This document shows positions 6,444 through 7,348 of a stretch of 7,348 nucleotides of DNA, piece after piece. This DNA comes from Deltaproteobacteria bacterium (lineage in GTDB: Bacteria; Desulfobacterota; Desulfuromonadia; Geobacterales; Pseudopelobacteraceae). The stretch spans positions 1 to 7,348 of the forward strand of contig JACRCG010000050.1 of NCBI GenBank assembly GCA_016219145.1. Reading direction: 5' to 3'. Below the pieces are notes generated by a model, which was not told the origin of the DNA, searched no databases, and worked only from the letters and a program-made list of their open reading frames with translations. Each line of letters starts with the position of its first letter. Position 1 is the stretch's first letter. The position numbers and the translations under genes were made by a program.

Positions 6444-6629
6444 ATAAACGGCAAAGAAATCAAAAAAAAGCTCAAAGCACTGGAGTGGGAAATCAAGTCC
6501 ATCAATGGCAGCCATCACCAGATGATAAAAGATGGCGTGAAGGTCACTGTGCCGGTTCACGGCACACAAGACGTTAAAATCAAGACCTTGCTGTCAATTG
6601 AGAAGCAATCGGGGGTAATACTAAAATGA
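6444..6629 (+). CDS. hicA: HicA-family mRNA interferase toxin, no standard start codon (ATA in the start position)
   Basis: Reading from 6444 gives a complete 61-residue HicA-like protein: (I/M)NGKEIKKKLKALEW, then the signature NGSHHQMIKDG (21-31) with the catalytic His in GSHH, VPVHGTQDVKIKTL (36-49) and the closing SIEKQSGV (51-58). This is the usual HicA length (about 60) and domain, a small double-stranded-RNA-binding fold that cleaves RNA. It ends in ATGA, overlapping the hicB start by 4 nt as in intact modules. The oddity is the start: family members typically begin Met at this place, but the codon is ATA, the frame is closed by TGA at 6426, no ATG/GTG/TTG lies between, and there is no ribosome site. 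Either the toxin is silenced by a point change or it uses a rare start. The first in-frame ATG (residue 27) is after the catalytic His. Confidence 0.82.
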   Translation: MNGKEIKKKLKALEWEIKSINGSHHQMIKDGVKVTVPVHGTQDVKIKTLLSIEKQSGVILK

Positions 6630-7045
6630 AAATCGAATATCCGGCAATATTTGATCCTGCCGACGAAGGCGGATATACCATTACCTTCCCTGACTTCCCT
6701 GAAACCATCAGCGAAGGGGACACCCTTGAAGAAGCAAATTACAACGCCATAGAGGTATTAGACCTAACTCTTACATCAAGGATGGAAGACAACGAGATTA
6801 TCCCACTTCCTCACTCCGAATCAGGCGCTAACGTGCATATGATTGCGCCTGATGTCAACATTCAGGCGGCTCTTCTCGTCAAGTTAAACCGGGGAGAGAA
6901 AAAGTTCTCAGACCTTGCACGCACGCTCGGCACCTCATGGCCTGCGGTATCTCGCTTGGAAAATCCAAAACATTGGCCATCCCTTCGCCAACTGGATAAG
7001 ATAGCGGCGGCTCTTGGTAAGAGATTGGTGTTATCACTCGAATAA
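6626..7045 (+). CDS. hicB: HicB-family antitoxin with C-terminal helix-turn-helix
   Basis: 139-residue partner of HicA, expected to block the toxin and repress the module's promoter. The N-terminal half is a HicB (partial RNase H-like) domain: MKIEYPAIFDPADEGGYTIT, then FPDFPETISEGDTLEEA (21-37) with the family's conserved pattern. The C-terminal part (about 85-139) is a Cro/C1-like helix-turn-helix: LARTLGTSWPAVSRLENP (97-114) followed by LRQLDKIAAALGKRL (120-134). The coding frame is intact. The start ATG overlaps the HicA stop (ATGA), and GGGGGT at 6611-6616 about 9 nt upstream could serve as ribosome site. An intact antitoxin beside a start-less toxin is notable. Confidence 0.94.
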   Translation: MKIEYPAIFDPADEGGYTITFPDFPETISEGDTLEEANYNAIEVLDLTLTSRMEDNEIIPLPHSESGANVHMIAPDVNIQAALLVKLNRGEKKFSDLARTLGTSWPAVSRLENPKHWPSLRQLDKIAAALGKRLVLSLE

Positions 7046-7101
7046 CGGCTCGTTTCTTGATAATGGAGCAGCGTAAATCTTGAACCCATGAGTAAAATAT
7101 A

Positions 7102-7124
7102 GGGTCCGCCCTTGAAATGAGACA
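7102..7124 (-). repeat. Inverted, diverged copy of the 37-bp repeat core
   Basis: Read on the minus strand, this 23-nt segment (TGTCTCATTTCAAGGGC, then GGACCC) matches the start of the 37-bp units at 7194-7230 at 20 of 23 positions by my count. It faces the tandem copies across a 33-nt spacer, so the trio could form a hairpin or mark element ends. Confidence 0.65.
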
Positions 7125-7156
7125 ATTGGTGATCGTAAGTTATTGATTTTACAACT

Positions 7157-7193
7157 ATGTCTCGTGTCAAGGGCTGACTGCTCTGGCTTTCCC
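7157..7193 (+). repeat. 37-bp tandem direct repeat, unit 1
   Basis: Starts ATGTCTCGTGTCAAGGGC and ends CTCTGGCTTTCCC. It is 34/37 identical to the unit immediately following. Confidence 0.9.
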
Positions 7194-7230
7194 ATGTCTC
7201 GTGTCAAGGGCTGACCCCTCTAGCTTTCCC
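7194..7230 (+). repeat. 37-bp tandem direct repeat, unit 2
   Basis: Starts ATGTCTCGTGTCAAGGGC and ends CTCTAGCTTTCCC, directly abutting unit 1. It ends at the junction with the group II intron reverse-transcriptase fragment. Confidence 0.9.
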
Positions 7231-7348
7231 TAGACCGGCTGATCCAACAGTCCATTGCCCAAGTGTTGACGCCGATCTTCGATCCGGACTTCTCGGAATC
7301 AAGCTTCGGTTTCCGTCCCCGCCGGTCAGCGAAAGATGCTGTCCGTCA
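7230..7348 (+). pseudogene. 5'-truncated group II intron reverse transcriptase/maturase (LtrA-like) fragment, running off the right edge
   Basis: The frame starting CTA at 7230 gives LDRLIQQSIAQVLTP, then IFDPDFSESSFGFRPRRSAKDAVR up to the window end. This is a hallmark stretch of bacterial group II intron-encoded RT/maturases (the LDR-QQ-IAQVL-PIFDP-FS-SSFGFRP-RSA pattern). In full proteins it is preceded by roughly 100 residues of the N-terminal RT region, ending in a GIPT-type motif. Here the frame is closed by TAG at 7221 and no start lies between, so the N-terminus is missing at the repeat junction. The remainder lies beyond the window, so whether the rest is intact is unknown. Assigned to pseudogene because of the lost 5' end. 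Confidence 0.85.

Noticed and set aside
6425..6560. Short open frame from ATG 6425 as the true first gene of the HicB module
   Set aside because: Its product is low-complexity and unlike any toxin, whereas the neighbouring frame encodes all HicA motifs. It is kept only as a possible slippage start.
6862..7170. 102-codon minus-strand open frame
   Set aside because: It is the shadow of hicB and the repeat region; no motif or ribosome site supports it.
7157..7230. CRISPR array
   Set aside because: The two units are directly adjacent with no spacers, and there are only two.

Overview
The window looks like a chromosomal piece from a Gram-negative, respiring bacterium with a TCA cycle. My best guess is Desulfuromonadota (Geobacter/Pelobacter-like). 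This rests on the overall look of the AcnB, iron-transporter and toxin-antitoxin proteins, not on any marker gene, so treat the taxonomy as tentative.

Left part (1-5478, all minus strand): a core-metabolism block. Positions 1-1993 hold the N-terminal 664 codons of aconitase B (acnB). The gene runs off the left edge before its iron-sulfur cysteines. Its 5' region carries a good sigma70-type promoter whose -10 box sits inside a nearly perfect 25-bp palindrome, a likely repressor site. Upstream of acnB is a three-gene ABC importer operon, transcribed in the order binding protein (4420-5478), double-length permease (2886-4436), ATPase (2155-2883). The genes overlap or are 2 nt apart. The binding protein resembles FutA/FbpA ferric-iron proteins, with a TyrTyr pair and an RARVIFY segment, and a degenerate Fur-like box overlaps the operon's candidate -10. 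The operon probably feeds iron to a cell that also makes a large Fe-S enzyme next door.

Right part (about 5500-7348, plus strand): a more AT-rich accessory stretch. It holds two consecutive type II toxin-antitoxin modules. The first is RelB/DinJ-type antitoxin plus RelE-type toxin (5753-6324), with a 20-bp palindromic operator inside its promoter. The second is a HicA-HicB module (6444-7045). HicA is complete in sequence but has no ATG/GTG/TTG start: the expected start codon is ATA. Both modules overlap by 4 nt (ATGA).

The right end (7102-7348) has a 37-bp tandem repeat with an inverted, diverged copy. The repeat ends exactly where a 5'-truncated group II intron reverse transcriptase/maturase fragment begins, which suggests past mobile-element activity.

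I found no tRNA, rRNA, CRISPR array or clear intrinsic terminator, and no convincing wholly new system. The best leads are the acnB operator palindrome, the altered iron site of the binding protein, the start-less HicA and the repeat/intron-RT junction.
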